Source: Methanothermococcus okinawensis (lineage in GTDB: Archaea; AGJL01; Methanococci; Methanococcales; Methanococcaceae). From it: DNA of 7,550 nt. Within the stretch, counting starts at the first letter, position 1, and each line of letters opens with the position of its first letter. Of this stretch, positions 1 to 5,604 are shown piece by piece. The notes under the pieces were generated by a model, which saw only the letters and a list, made by a program, of their open reading frames with translations, was not told the DNA's origin and made no database searches. The translations under genes and the position numbers were made by a program. Location: assembly GCA_015661585.1 (NCBI GenBank), contig DQVU01000089.1, positions 1-7,550 of the forward strand. The letters run 5' to 3'.

Positions 1-415
1 GGAATACACCATGTACGAGATTGCACAGATAACTAGGGCAAATCAGGCAAAGGTATTGGGACTTAGCCCAGAGAGAGGACACTTGGGAGTTGGAGCTATA
101 GCAGATATCGCCATCTACGAGATAGGACCTGAGGAGAAGGATCCAAAGGTTATCGAGAGGGCATTTAGATACGCTAAATACACATTCAAGAGGGGAGAGA
201 TAGTTGTTAAAGATGGAAACATAGTTAAGGAGGTATTTGGAGATACCATATACGTAGATGTGAAGATAGATGAGACATTAGAGAAGGAGTTGATGAAAGA
301 CTTAGAGGAGGTATTTAAGAAAAACTACACTGTCCAGATGGAGAACTATAAAGTTTCAGATCATTTAGCTAACAGTTGGAAGGTTATCCAGATAGACAGC
401 TCTGAGATCACTTAA
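1..415 (+). CDS. fwdA: Formylmethanofuran dehydrogenase subunit A, C-terminal part (5' end outside window)
   Basis: This is the last 137 residues or so of the amidohydrolase subunit of formylmethanofuran dehydrogenase. In this family the subunit has a binuclear metal site and condenses formate, made from CO2 by the Fwd B/D subunits, with methanofuran in the first step of methanogenesis. The reading frame is open to the window edge (first full codon at base 2), so the ATG at 11 is internal. What is visible is the end of the amidohydrolase fold: a helix with TRANQAKVLGL, then GHLGVGAIADIAIYE, the usual return to the small beta-sandwich domain of dihydroorotase-like enzymes, then RGEIVVKDGNIV. 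The metal ligands lie upstream and cannot be checked. The tail, about 70 residues ending in SSEIT, is charged and typical of FwdA rather than other amidohydrolases. fwdC follows after 46 nt on the same strand, which supports the assignment. The tungsten (Fwd) versus molybdenum (Fmd) form cannot be settled from this fragment. Confidence 0.88.
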   Translation, partial: EYTMYEIAQITRANQAKVLGLSPERGHLGVGAIADIAIYEIGPEEKDPKVIERAFRYAKYTFKRGEIVVKDGNIVKEVFGDTIYVDVKIDETLEKELMKDLEEVFKKNYTVQMENYKVSDHLANSWKVIQIDSSEIT

Positions 416-433
416 TTATTTTAAAATTTTTAT

Positions 434-452
434 TATTTTTATAATAAAAATA
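434..452 (+). repeat. A/T-only perfect inverted repeat next to the fwdC ribosome-binding site
   Basis: TATTTTTAT and ATAAAAATA are perfect 9-base arms around a single centre base (443). The right arm ends at the first base of the AGGTGAG ribosome-binding site (452-458) of fwdC, 4 nt before its ATG. The T-rich run before it (416-442) could cause partial termination between fwdA and fwdC. Alternatively its TTTTAAAATT (419-428) could be the TATA box of an internal promoter. The repeat itself is directly visible; any function is inferred. Confidence 0.5.
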
Positions 453-461
453 GGTGAGAGG

Positions 462-1277
462 ATGGAAATTATACTCACACTTAAGGAAGATATAATAGTT
501 CCAGTGGAGTTAGATGCACTGCTTCCTGAAAAGTTGCAGAATATGGAGGTAGAGGAGATAAAGAATATAAAGATACCACAGGGAAGGACCACTGTAAAGG
601 TAGGGGAGTTATTCGATGTTGAGATAGGAGAGAGTGATATACCAAAGATGACAATAAAGAACTCCTCCATTAAGTTAAAGAGGGTTGGAGAGGGAATGAC
701 CACCGGGGAGATAGTAATAGAGGGAGATGTTGGCATGTATGTAGGTGCAGAGATGAAGGGGGGTAGGATAGTTGTAAATGGAAATGCAGATAACTGGGCT
801 GGCAGGGGAATGAAAGGGGGAGAGTTGATAATAAAAGGAAATGCAGGGAATTACGTAGGTTCTGCCTATAGAGGGGGATACTGGGGAATGTCTGGAGGGA
901 CTATAGTGGTGGAAGGAAACGCCGGTCATGAGATAGGGGAATATATGACTGGTGGTAAGATACATATAAAGGGGAATGTAGGATACTTTGCCGGTATCCA
1001 TGCAAAGGGGGGACTTATAGTAATAGATGGAGATGTCCCTGGTAGGTTAGGTGCAGAGATGATAAAGGGAGCTATTGTTGTAAATGGTAGAGTCTCTGAG
1101 ATACTACCCTCCTTTAAATACGAAGGTATAGTTGAGAATCCCATTATAAAGATAAAGAAAAAAGATGAGGGAACTAAGATAGAAGGAGTCTACCACATGT
1201 TTACAGGAGACTATGTAAATAATAAACCTAAGGGACAGTTGTACATATCTGTAGATAGGAATCCCCATTTAGGATAA
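462..1277 (+). CDS. fwdC: Formylmethanofuran dehydrogenase subunit C
   Basis: Complete gene of 271 residues, the usual size for FwdC. The subunit holds no cofactor; in known Fwd structures it is a right-handed beta-helix scaffold next to the A and B/D subunits, related to the C-terminal domain of glutamate synthase large subunit. The sequence shows this clearly. After a mixed N-terminal region (1-75), residues 82-209 hold about six rungs of roughly 19 residues with the pattern G-x-I-x-I-x-G-N-A-G-x-x-x-G-x-x-M-x-G. The third rung (120-145) is about 7 residues longer, with the insert RGGYWGMSGG. The C-terminal part (210-271) is not repetitive and ends SVDRNPHLG. The start is fixed by AGGTGAG at 452-458. 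The gene follows fwdA by 46 nt and is probably in the same operon. No other fwd gene follows, because the next gene (pcm) is convergent. Confidence 0.95.
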   Translation: MEIILTLKEDIIVPVELDALLPEKLQNMEVEEIKNIKIPQGRTTVKVGELFDVEIGESDIPKMTIKNSSIKLKRVGEGMTTGEIVIEGDVGMYVGAEMKGGRIVVNGNADNWAGRGMKGGELIIKGNAGNYVGSAYRGGYWGMSGGTIVVEGNAGHEIGEYMTGGKIHIKGNVGYFAGIHAKGGLIVIDGDVPGRLGAEMIKGAIVVNGRVSEILPSFKYEGIVENPIIKIKKKDEGTKIEGVYHMFTGDYVNNKPKGQLYISVDRNPHLG

Positions 1278-1290
1278 AGATGGATTACCT

Positions 1291-1345
1291 ATTATCTATT
1301 TTTATTGATTGATAAATAAAAGAGATAAAAAACTCTTAAAAAGAA
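1291..1345. terminator. T-rich bidirectional terminator region between convergent fwdC and pcm
   Basis: The 91-nt gap between the two convergent stop codons is A+T-rich. Reading plus, TATTTTTATT lies about 20 nt after the fwdC stop (1298-1306). Reading minus, a run of T tracts follows the pcm stop between 1345 and 1311. AAGAG (1320-1324) and CTCTT (1333-1337) could form a weak 5-bp stem. Archaeal termination depends mainly on such T tracts, so one short region may serve both genes. This rests on composition only. Confidence 0.45.
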
Positions 1346-1368
1346 CAGAGATCCTATCTTATTTTTAA

Positions 1369-2016
1369 CTACTCTCTCCACCCCTCCTCTCCAATAAGGG
1401 GAACAAATGCAACCTCACACAACTTTTTCTCAAATATTTTACCACCTCTTTTTTCTAAGAGTATTAACTCCTGAATTTCCCTACCTACGGGTGCTACTAT
1501 CTTTCCACCATCCTTCAACTGATCTATTAATGGTTTAGGTATTTTTGGACCTGCAGCTGTAATGTATATCCTGTCGTAGGGAGCGAGAGGAGGGTATCCC
1601 AAGGTGCCATCTCCACATACAACTATCACGTTGTCATAGCCTAACCTCTTAAGTACCTTCTTAGCCCTCTCAGCCAATTCAGGTATCCTCTCTATGGTCA
1701 CTACTACCCCATCTTTCCCAACAATCTCGGCCACGACGGCAGCATGATATCCTGAACCTGTACCTACCTCTAAAACCTTCTGCCCCTCCTTTAGATCTAA
1801 AGCTTCACACATCATACCTACCATATGTATTGCAGATATGGTCTGACCATACCCTATACTTAGAGGTGTATCTACATAAGCATACTCCTTCAACTCTTCT
1901 GGTAGGAATTCCTCCCTTGGAACCTTCAAAAGAGCCTGGATAACTTTTTCATTTCTTATATATCCTTCCCTCTTTAACCTCTCCACAACTGGAATCATCT
2001 CTTTTATAATCTGCAT
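1369..2016 (-). CDS. pcm: Protein-L-isoaspartate O-methyltransferase
   Basis: Complete gene of 215 residues, normal for archaeal PIMT. The enzyme uses S-adenosylmethionine to methylate L-isoaspartyl residues that form spontaneously in ageing proteins, starting their repair in the cytoplasm; this matters most at high temperature. Visible motifs, in order: LKVPREEFLPE (30-40), the substrate-binding loop PLSIGYGQTISAIHMVGMM (51-69, with the family's TIS), SAM motif I LEVGTGSGYHAA (82-93), the acidic end of strand 2 in VTIER (106-110), GDGTLGYPPLAPYDRI (135-150) and ITAAGPKIPKPL (152-163). The start at 2016 has AGAGGGA (2021-2027) 4 nt upstream; a second ATG at 1998 has no better site. The start and first 22 codons lie inside the 3' end of the upstream transporter gene in another frame, so expression probably depends on that transcript. 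Overall identification is secure; the exact start is slightly less so. Confidence 0.96.
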   Translation of the reverse strand: MQIIKEMIPVVERLKREGYIRNEKVIQALLKVPREEFLPEELKEYAYVDTPLSIGYGQTISAIHMVGMMCEALDLKEGQKVLEVGTGSGYHAAVVAEIVGKDGVVVTIERIPELAERAKKVLKRLGYDNVIVVCGDGTLGYPPLAPYDRIYITAAGPKIPKPLIDQLKDGGKIVAPVGREIQELILLEKRGGKIFEKKLCEVAFVPLIGEEGWRE

Positions 2017-3259
2017 AATTTCCCTCTTTTCTATTCAACAAGTAACTATATACACTCACAACAATTAATATAAGAGAAGATATTTTGTACATATTAGATA
2101 GTCCAAAGACATCTGCAAGGTATCCCAATACTACAGCACCTAGGAACATCCCAATATTTAAACTTGTGGTAAATAACCCCATGGCTACTCCCTTTTCCTC
2201 CATACCTACTCTCTTCATAGCCAGGGAATTTACAGCGGGAAGATACATGGCTCCACCGATGGCCACCAATTCTAAGGCTGAAAACATCTTGAGAATAGGA
2301 GGGAGGGCTGTGAAACATAGGGGAAATATGGAAAGTAGGTAGAATCCGACTGCACTGAGGAGAAGTCCCCCACACACTAATAAAGTCCCATATTTACCAC
2401 TCCTATCGTATATCTCCCCAAATTTCTTTTGGAGAGCACCCATAGTTAAATTTGTAGAGGCTATTAAGACCCCAACCTCATCTAATCCCATATAACTACT
2501 GACGTATACTGCCAGGTAGGCAATAATACCAGTATTTACAACGTAGTATATTAAGTTTATAATACATGCAGAGAAAAAGTACCTATCCCTTAAAAACTCC
2601 ATAGAAAAAAATCTTCTTTTAACAGGTATCTCGTATTTTACTATAAGTTTTGAGACGTATGTAAAACTTCCATCCCTATTTATCTTTATATTCTTCAATT
2701 TAAAGAGACATATTAAGAAAGATACAAAACTTAAAACACCACAGAAGTAGAAGGGCGCTTCTATACCGTACCATTTTGCAATTGCACCTCCTACCAAAGG
2801 TCCCAGGGAGAAACCTAAAGGTAGTGCAGAGTTGAATAGCCCCATATACTCTCCAAGTTTTTCCTTAGGTGCCACTGTGGCAACATAGGCCCCAGCCACA
2901 GGGTTTATAAGTGAGGAGGATATTCCGTTAAGTACTCTTAACACTATCAGATGTATCACAGAATTTGCAAGAGGATAGAGTATAGTGAAGAAACCATAAA
3001 GGAAAGTACCTATTAACAGAAATATCTTCTTACCGTATCTATCTGAGAAATACCCTACAGGTATCTGTGCGAGGGTCCTTGCAAGTGCAAATGAACCAAA
3101 AATAATACCAATTTCGAAATTTGATGCCCCAAGTAGTTGAGCATACTTTGACATCAGTGGAGCTATTAGACCTATTCCGATCATAGTTATAAAGGATATT
3201 AACCACAGTATAATTACAGTCTCTGTAGGATTGTACATCTCTTTCAACGTATTCACCAT
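1949..3259 (-). CDS. Major facilitator superfamily transporter, drug-efflux-like (DHA1 type)
   Basis: Integral membrane secondary transporter; the substrate is not known. Numbering here is from the ATG at 3304 (451 residues); from 3259 the protein is 436. About 12 hydrophobic segments are visible in two halves with a charged central loop (about 203-240). Motif A, GYFSDRYGKK (84-93), follows TM2 and has a weaker copy, GEIYDRSGKYG (296-306), in the second half. The TM5 motif LPLGFSLGPLVGG (161-173) resembles the antiporter signature of drug/H+ exporters. The start is uncertain. ATG 3304 has no ribosome-binding site but lies about 25 nt after a TATA-like sequence, so it could be leaderless. ATG 3259 has AAGGT 11 nt upstream and leaves a normal short N-terminus before TM1. 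ATG 3238 is also possible. The last 27 residues are a hydrophilic tail after TM12, and its final 22 are encoded inside pcm. gatB lies upstream on the same strand, 150 nt or more away. Confidence 0.9.
   Translation of the reverse strand: MVNTLKEMYNPTETVIILWLISFITMIGIGLIAPLMSKYAQLLGASNFEIGIIFGSFALARTLAQIPVGYFSDRYGKKIFLLIGTFLYGFFTILYPLANSVIHLIVLRVLNGISSSLINPVAGAYVATVAPKEKLGEYMGLFNSALPLGFSLGPLVGGAIAKWYGIEAPFYFCGVLSFVSFLICLFKLKNIKINRDGSFTYVSKLIVKYEIPVKRRFFSMEFLRDRYFFSACIINLIYYVVNTGIIAYLAVYVSSYMGLDEVGVLIASTNLTMGALQKKFGEIYDRSGKYGTLLVCGGLLLSAVGFYLLSIFPLCFTALPPILKMFSALELVAIGGAMYLPAVNSLAMKRVGMEEKGVAMGLFTTSLNIGMFLGAVVLGYLADVFGLSNMYKISSLILIVVSVYSYLLNRKEGNYADYKRDDSSCGEVKEGRIYKK
2021..2027 (-). promoter_or_regulatory. 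Ribosome-binding site of pcm, inside the transporter gene
   Basis: AGAGGGA on the minus strand, 4 nt before the pcm ATG at 2016. It encodes part of the NRKEGN stretch of the transporter in another frame. Its presence supports the 2016 start and a genuine overlap rather than a wrongly extended transporter frame, though the match to GGAGGTGA is imperfect. Confidence 0.5.
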
Positions 3260-3304
3260 TTGGATAAATAACCTTATGATAGAATGAAAATTTGATAGAA
3301 ACAT

Positions 3305-3333
3305 TTAAATATTTAAACTGTTATATTATATAG
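3305..3333 (-). promoter_or_regulatory. Candidate promoter of the transporter (and pcm)
   Basis: Two TATA-like elements lie in the minus-strand direction: TATATAAT at about 3331-3324 and TTTAAATATTTAAA ending just before the ATG at 3304. The first predicts a start point near 3302, close to a leaderless ATG 3304. The second predicts one near 3285, giving a short leader to ATG 3259. No clear BRE is seen. The region is so A+T-rich that either match could be chance. Confidence 0.3.
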
Positions 3334-3403
3334 GTAGATGATAATTGATAGAGATGTATCACTTTGAACTTGTGGAACTGATAAAGGGTAGTAAAATAAT
3401 ATA

Positions 3404-3456
3404 AAATTATTAATTTAATTATGATAATTAAAATTTTAATTTAAAAATAAAGGAAT
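3404..3456 (-). terminator. A/T-only inverted repeat and T-rich terminator after gatB
   Basis: Bases 3404-3422 and 3424-3442 form 19-base arms around base 3423, with 16 of 19 positions complementary and no G or C in the arms. On the minus strand, T-rich sequence (CTTTATTTTTAAATT) runs directly from the gatB stop at 3457 into the repeat. This fits a T-tract terminator for gatB that insulates the transporter downstream. The repeat could instead be a binding site for a DNA-bending protein; the sequence cannot decide. Confidence 0.45.
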
Positions 3457-4872
3457 TTACATCATAGCATCTAACTTCTCCTTCAATATCTTAACAACCT
3501 TCTTAGGTTCTGCCCTTCCCCTTGTTAACTTCATCACCTGGCCCATTAGGAAGTGGATGGCTACTTTATTTCCATCTAAGTAATCTTTAACAGCCTTTGG
3601 ATTGTTTTTTATAGCCTCCTCACAGGCTTTTACAAGGACATCGTCCTCGGTGATTACAGTTAGCCCCATCTCCTCTACAATCTCCCTTGGAGACTTCTTC
3701 CCCCGATGTTCTACCATTATTTCGATAACCTTTTTACCGATCTTCTGACTTATGGTGTTGTCGGTGATCAGTCTTATAAGTTCCGTTAGATGTTCAGGTT
3801 TTAGATTACTCTCTAAGAAGTCTATCTTGTTGTACGCCAAAACCCTCTTTAACTCGTTCCTTATCCAGGTTACTGCAAGATTTACATTTCTCTCATTCAC
3901 TCCTAAATCATGGACAACCTTCTCAAAAACTTCGGCAAGGGCTAAATCAGAGACTAAAACCTTAGCGTCCTCTTCCTTTATCCCATACTCCCTTATAAAC
4001 CTCTTCTCCTTCTCAAGGGGAGTCTCTGGCATCTGGGATTCTACATCTTTAACCCATTTCTCGTCTATTACAACAGGCTGAATATCAGGATCTGGTATAT
4101 ACCTGTAGTCCTCTGCAGTCTCCTTCGTTCTCATTGCCCTTGTGATCATCTGGGACTCCATAAATGCCCTAGTTTCCCTCTTAACCTCCCCTCCCCTCTT
4201 CAGGATATTCTTCTGCCTTATGAACTCGTACTTTAGAACCTTATAAACCCCCTTGATAGAGTTGATGTTCTTCACCTCTACCCTGTTCCCCTGGATACCC
4301 CTGTAGTTGACGGAGATATTCACATCTGCCCTCATGGTACCTTCTCCCCTGAGGTGCCCGATGTATCTAAACAACCTCATCAACTGTTTCAGAAACTCCC
4401 TCGCCTCCTCGGGAGATCTTATATCTGGTTCTGTGACGATCTCAATTAACGGGATTCCACTTCTGTTGAAATCTACGAGGCCTAAATCAGGTTTGTACTG
4501 CCCAGGATCTTCCTCCAGGTGTACCTCTGCTATCCCAACATCTAAGAACCTCCCATTTACACCAATGGGGATAGTTGTCCTCTGATAACCACTTGGTAGA
4601 TCTGGGTAGTCGTAGTGTTTCCTCTGGAAGTAGATATCTTTATCAAGTACTATCTCACAGTTTAGCATCTTTGCTACCATGATGGCTATATCTATAGCCT
4701 TTTTATTTGGGGGCATAGGCCTTGCGCCAGGGAGTCCCATACATACAGGACATACGTTGGTATTTGGAGGTACCTCGTTGTAATTGGTTGGACACCTACA
4801 GAACAGTTTAGATCTAGTCTCCACCTGGACGTGTATCTCTAAGCCACACTTCATAGTAGTTTCCCCATCCAT
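3457..4872 (-). CDS. gatB: Aspartyl/glutamyl-tRNA amidotransferase subunit B
   Basis: Complete gene of 471 residues, the normal length. GatB is the tRNA-binding and kinase subunit of GatCAB, which converts misacylated Asp-tRNA(Asn) or Glu-tRNA(Gln) to the amide form. In archaea that also carry GatDE, GatCAB mainly makes Asn-tRNA. The N-terminal cradle domain begins KCGLEIHVQVET (8-19) and has a zinc-type cysteine set C25, C27, C41, C44 (FCRC and CPVCMGLPG). The family signature VDFNRSGIPLIEIVTEPD is at 133-150, followed by RADVNISV (181-188), VEVKNINS (198-205) and YRYIPDPDI (256-264). The C-terminal YqeY-like helical tail (about 325-471) ends with GQVMKLTRGRAEPKKVV. ATG 4872 is chosen because GGTGAT (4878-4883) lies 5 nt upstream; ATG 4854 has no such site. 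gatA and gatC are not in the window, so the complex's genes are dispersed. No residue expected for activity appears to be missing. Confidence 0.97.
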   Translation of the reverse strand: MDGETTMKCGLEIHVQVETRSKLFCRCPTNYNEVPPNTNVCPVCMGLPGARPMPPNKKAIDIAIMVAKMLNCEIVLDKDIYFQRKHYDYPDLPSGYQRTTIPIGVNGRFLDVGIAEVHLEEDPGQYKPDLGLVDFNRSGIPLIEIVTEPDIRSPEEAREFLKQLMRLFRYIGHLRGEGTMRADVNISVNYRGIQGNRVEVKNINSIKGVYKVLKYEFIRQKNILKRGGEVKRETRAFMESQMITRAMRTKETAEDYRYIPDPDIQPVVIDEKWVKDVESQMPETPLEKEKRFIREYGIKEEDAKVLVSDLALAEVFEKVVHDLGVNERNVNLAVTWIRNELKRVLAYNKIDFLESNLKPEHLTELIRLITDNTISQKIGKKVIEIMVEHRGKKSPREIVEEMGLTVITEDDVLVKACEEAIKNNPKAVKDYLDGNKVAIHFLMGQVMKLTRGRAEPKKVVKILKEKLDAMM

Positions 4873-4877
4873 AAGGA

Positions 4878-4883
4878 ATCACC
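4878..4883 (-). promoter_or_regulatory. Ribosome-binding site fixing the gatB start
   Basis: GGTGAT on the minus strand, 5 nt before ATG 4872, matches the archaeal anti-Shine-Dalgarno complement. A TATA-like TATATAAA sits at 4901-4894, but it would place the transcript start at about 4872-4875, downstream of this site. The working gatB promoter is therefore probably further upstream in the A/T-rich block 4911-4975. Confidence 0.6.
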
Positions 4884-5114
4884 GTAGTATTTTTTTATAT
4901 ATCAAAAATCTTAGTTAAATCTTAAAAAAATTATTGTTGATTATTAATAAAAATTATTATAAAAATATTAAAATTAAGAATTAACCAGACGATGATGATA
5001 AATAATTTACTCAAGGTAAAAGGAGGTTGCTACTCTATACATACACTTCAACATTATATAGCATCTCTATATTTTCTTCAAATATTAATTCTTAATTAAA
5101 AAATAGATATTTTA

Positions 5115-5129
5115 TTCCTATTTTAGGAA
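5115..5129. promoter_or_regulatory. Candidate operator, 15-bp palindrome upstream of the regulator gene
   Basis: TTCCTA-TTT-TAGGAA is a perfect 6+3+6 inverted repeat, containing G/C pairs in an otherwise A/T-rich spacer. It lies about 20 bp upstream of the candidate TATA box (5149-5158), roughly -65 to -51 from the predicted transcript start, where archaeal activators often bind. The 15-bp layout with an A/T centre resembles sites of archaeal Lrp-type regulators. It could equally be bound by the winged-helix protein encoded just downstream. The symmetry is seen; the binder is unknown. Confidence 0.45.
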
Positions 5130-5148
5130 CAAAAGTTGATACTTAATG

Positions 5149-5186
5149 TATTTATACTATAACATTCAAAAAATATTATTGGTGAT
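5149..5186 (+). promoter_or_regulatory. Promoter and ribosome-binding site of the regulator/RNase Z unit
   Basis: TATTTATACT (5149-5158) is a good archaeal TATA box. About 25 nt further on, at around 5180, a transcript could start directly before GGTGAT (5181-5186), which sits 3 nt upstream of the ATG at 5190. This would give a very short leader. No convincing BRE is visible. Both downstream genes are probably read from here. Confidence 0.45.
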
Positions 5187-5189
5187 TTA

Positions 5190-5594
5190 ATGAATAAACC
5201 TCTATTTAAATCATCCACCTCAACCTTAACCTTGGAAAATATAATGTGTTGTATATTTAATATAAAACCTTTAGATGTTGCTGTATATTTCATACTCTTG
5301 AAAAATGGGCCTTCCAAGGTGAGTAGAGTTGCAGAGTTGTTAAATAGGGACAGAAGTACAATCCAGAGATCTGTACAGAATCTAATAAACGTAGGTCTTG
5401 TAAGGAGGAAGCAGGTGAATCTTAGAAAGGGGGGTTATTTCTACAGATACGAGGCAATTCCCTTCAATGAGGTGAGGTGTAAATTATTAAGAACTATGGA
5501 GGAGTGGTGTGACCAGGTTAGAAGATGGATAGATGATATAGATAATAAGGATTTGGAGGAGTATATCGAAGAATATATTAAAAATAAAAGATAA
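5190..5594 (+). CDS. Winged-helix transcriptional regulator, TrmB/MarR-like
   Basis: Complete protein of 134 residues with one DNA-binding domain and no recognisable ligand domain. Residues 27-40 (PLDVAVYFILLKNG) form the first helix of a winged helix. The helix-turn-helix is about 44-66, VSRVAELLNRDRSTIQRSVQNL, with DRSTIQR as the recognition helix. The wing follows (GLVRRKQ to GGYFYRYEAIP, 69-91). The C-terminal third is helical and charged (EEWCDQVRRWIDDI to the end) and probably forms the dimer. Four cysteines (C20, C21, C97, C107), two of them adjacent, could sense redox state or metal, but this is speculation. The fold resembles the DNA-binding part of TrmB and is found in many archaeal one-domain regulators of unknown target. 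The start is supported by GGTGAT at 5181-5186. The gene ends 10 nt before RNase Z, so the two are almost certainly co-transcribed; it may control its own operon through the palindrome at 5115-5129. Confidence 0.8.
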   Translation: MNKPLFKSSTSTLTLENIMCCIFNIKPLDVAVYFILLKNGPSKVSRVAELLNRDRSTIQRSVQNLINVGLVRRKQVNLRKGGYFYRYEAIPFNEVRCKLLRTMEEWCDQVRRWIDDIDNKDLEEYIEEYIKNKR

Positions 5595-5604
5595 AGGAGG
5601 TACT

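Larger units (their letters stand above)
4873..5189. other. Divergent intergenic region between gatB and the regulator gene
   Basis: These 317 bases hold no supportable protein gene. From left to right: the gatB ribosome-binding site and upstream A/T-rich promoter DNA (4878-4975); the left arm AATTAAGAATTAA (4972-4984) of a 13-bp inverted repeat; about 100 bases of more balanced composition with AAAGGAGGT (5019-5027) but no usable start codon after it; the right arm TTAATTCTTAATT (5085-5097); the palindrome at 5115-5129; and the regulator's TATA box and ribosome-binding site (5149-5186). The 100-base core could hold a small RNA or be the remains of a lost gene. I could not recognise either. 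Confidence 0.5.

Noticed and set aside
675..1001. Long open frame antisense to fwdC
   Set aside because: It is a by-product of the glycine-rich repeats of fwdC; no ribosome-binding site and no protein-like composition. The other antisense open frames over gatB, the transporter, rnz and mre11 were rejected on the same grounds.
720..1090. Tandem DNA repeat
   Set aside because: The periodic pattern comes from the beta-helix rungs of FwdC at protein level; the DNA copies have diverged too far to be a true tandem repeat.
4992..5050. Possible C/D box small RNA: ATGATGA at 4992-4998 matches a C box
   Set aside because: No CTGA D box follows within the usual 50-60 nt, and no C'/D' pair is seen. One seven-base match is weak evidence.
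5019..5092. Small protein gene after the AAAGGAGGT at 5019-5027
   Set aside because: The only start-like codon (TTG 5027) overlaps the ribosome-binding site itself, no ATG or GTG follows, and the resulting 22-residue peptide has no recognisable feature.
5115..5129. NrpR nitrogen-regulator operator
   Set aside because: The NrpR site of Methanococcus is GGAA-N6-TTCC. Here the half-sites are in the opposite order with a 7-base centre.
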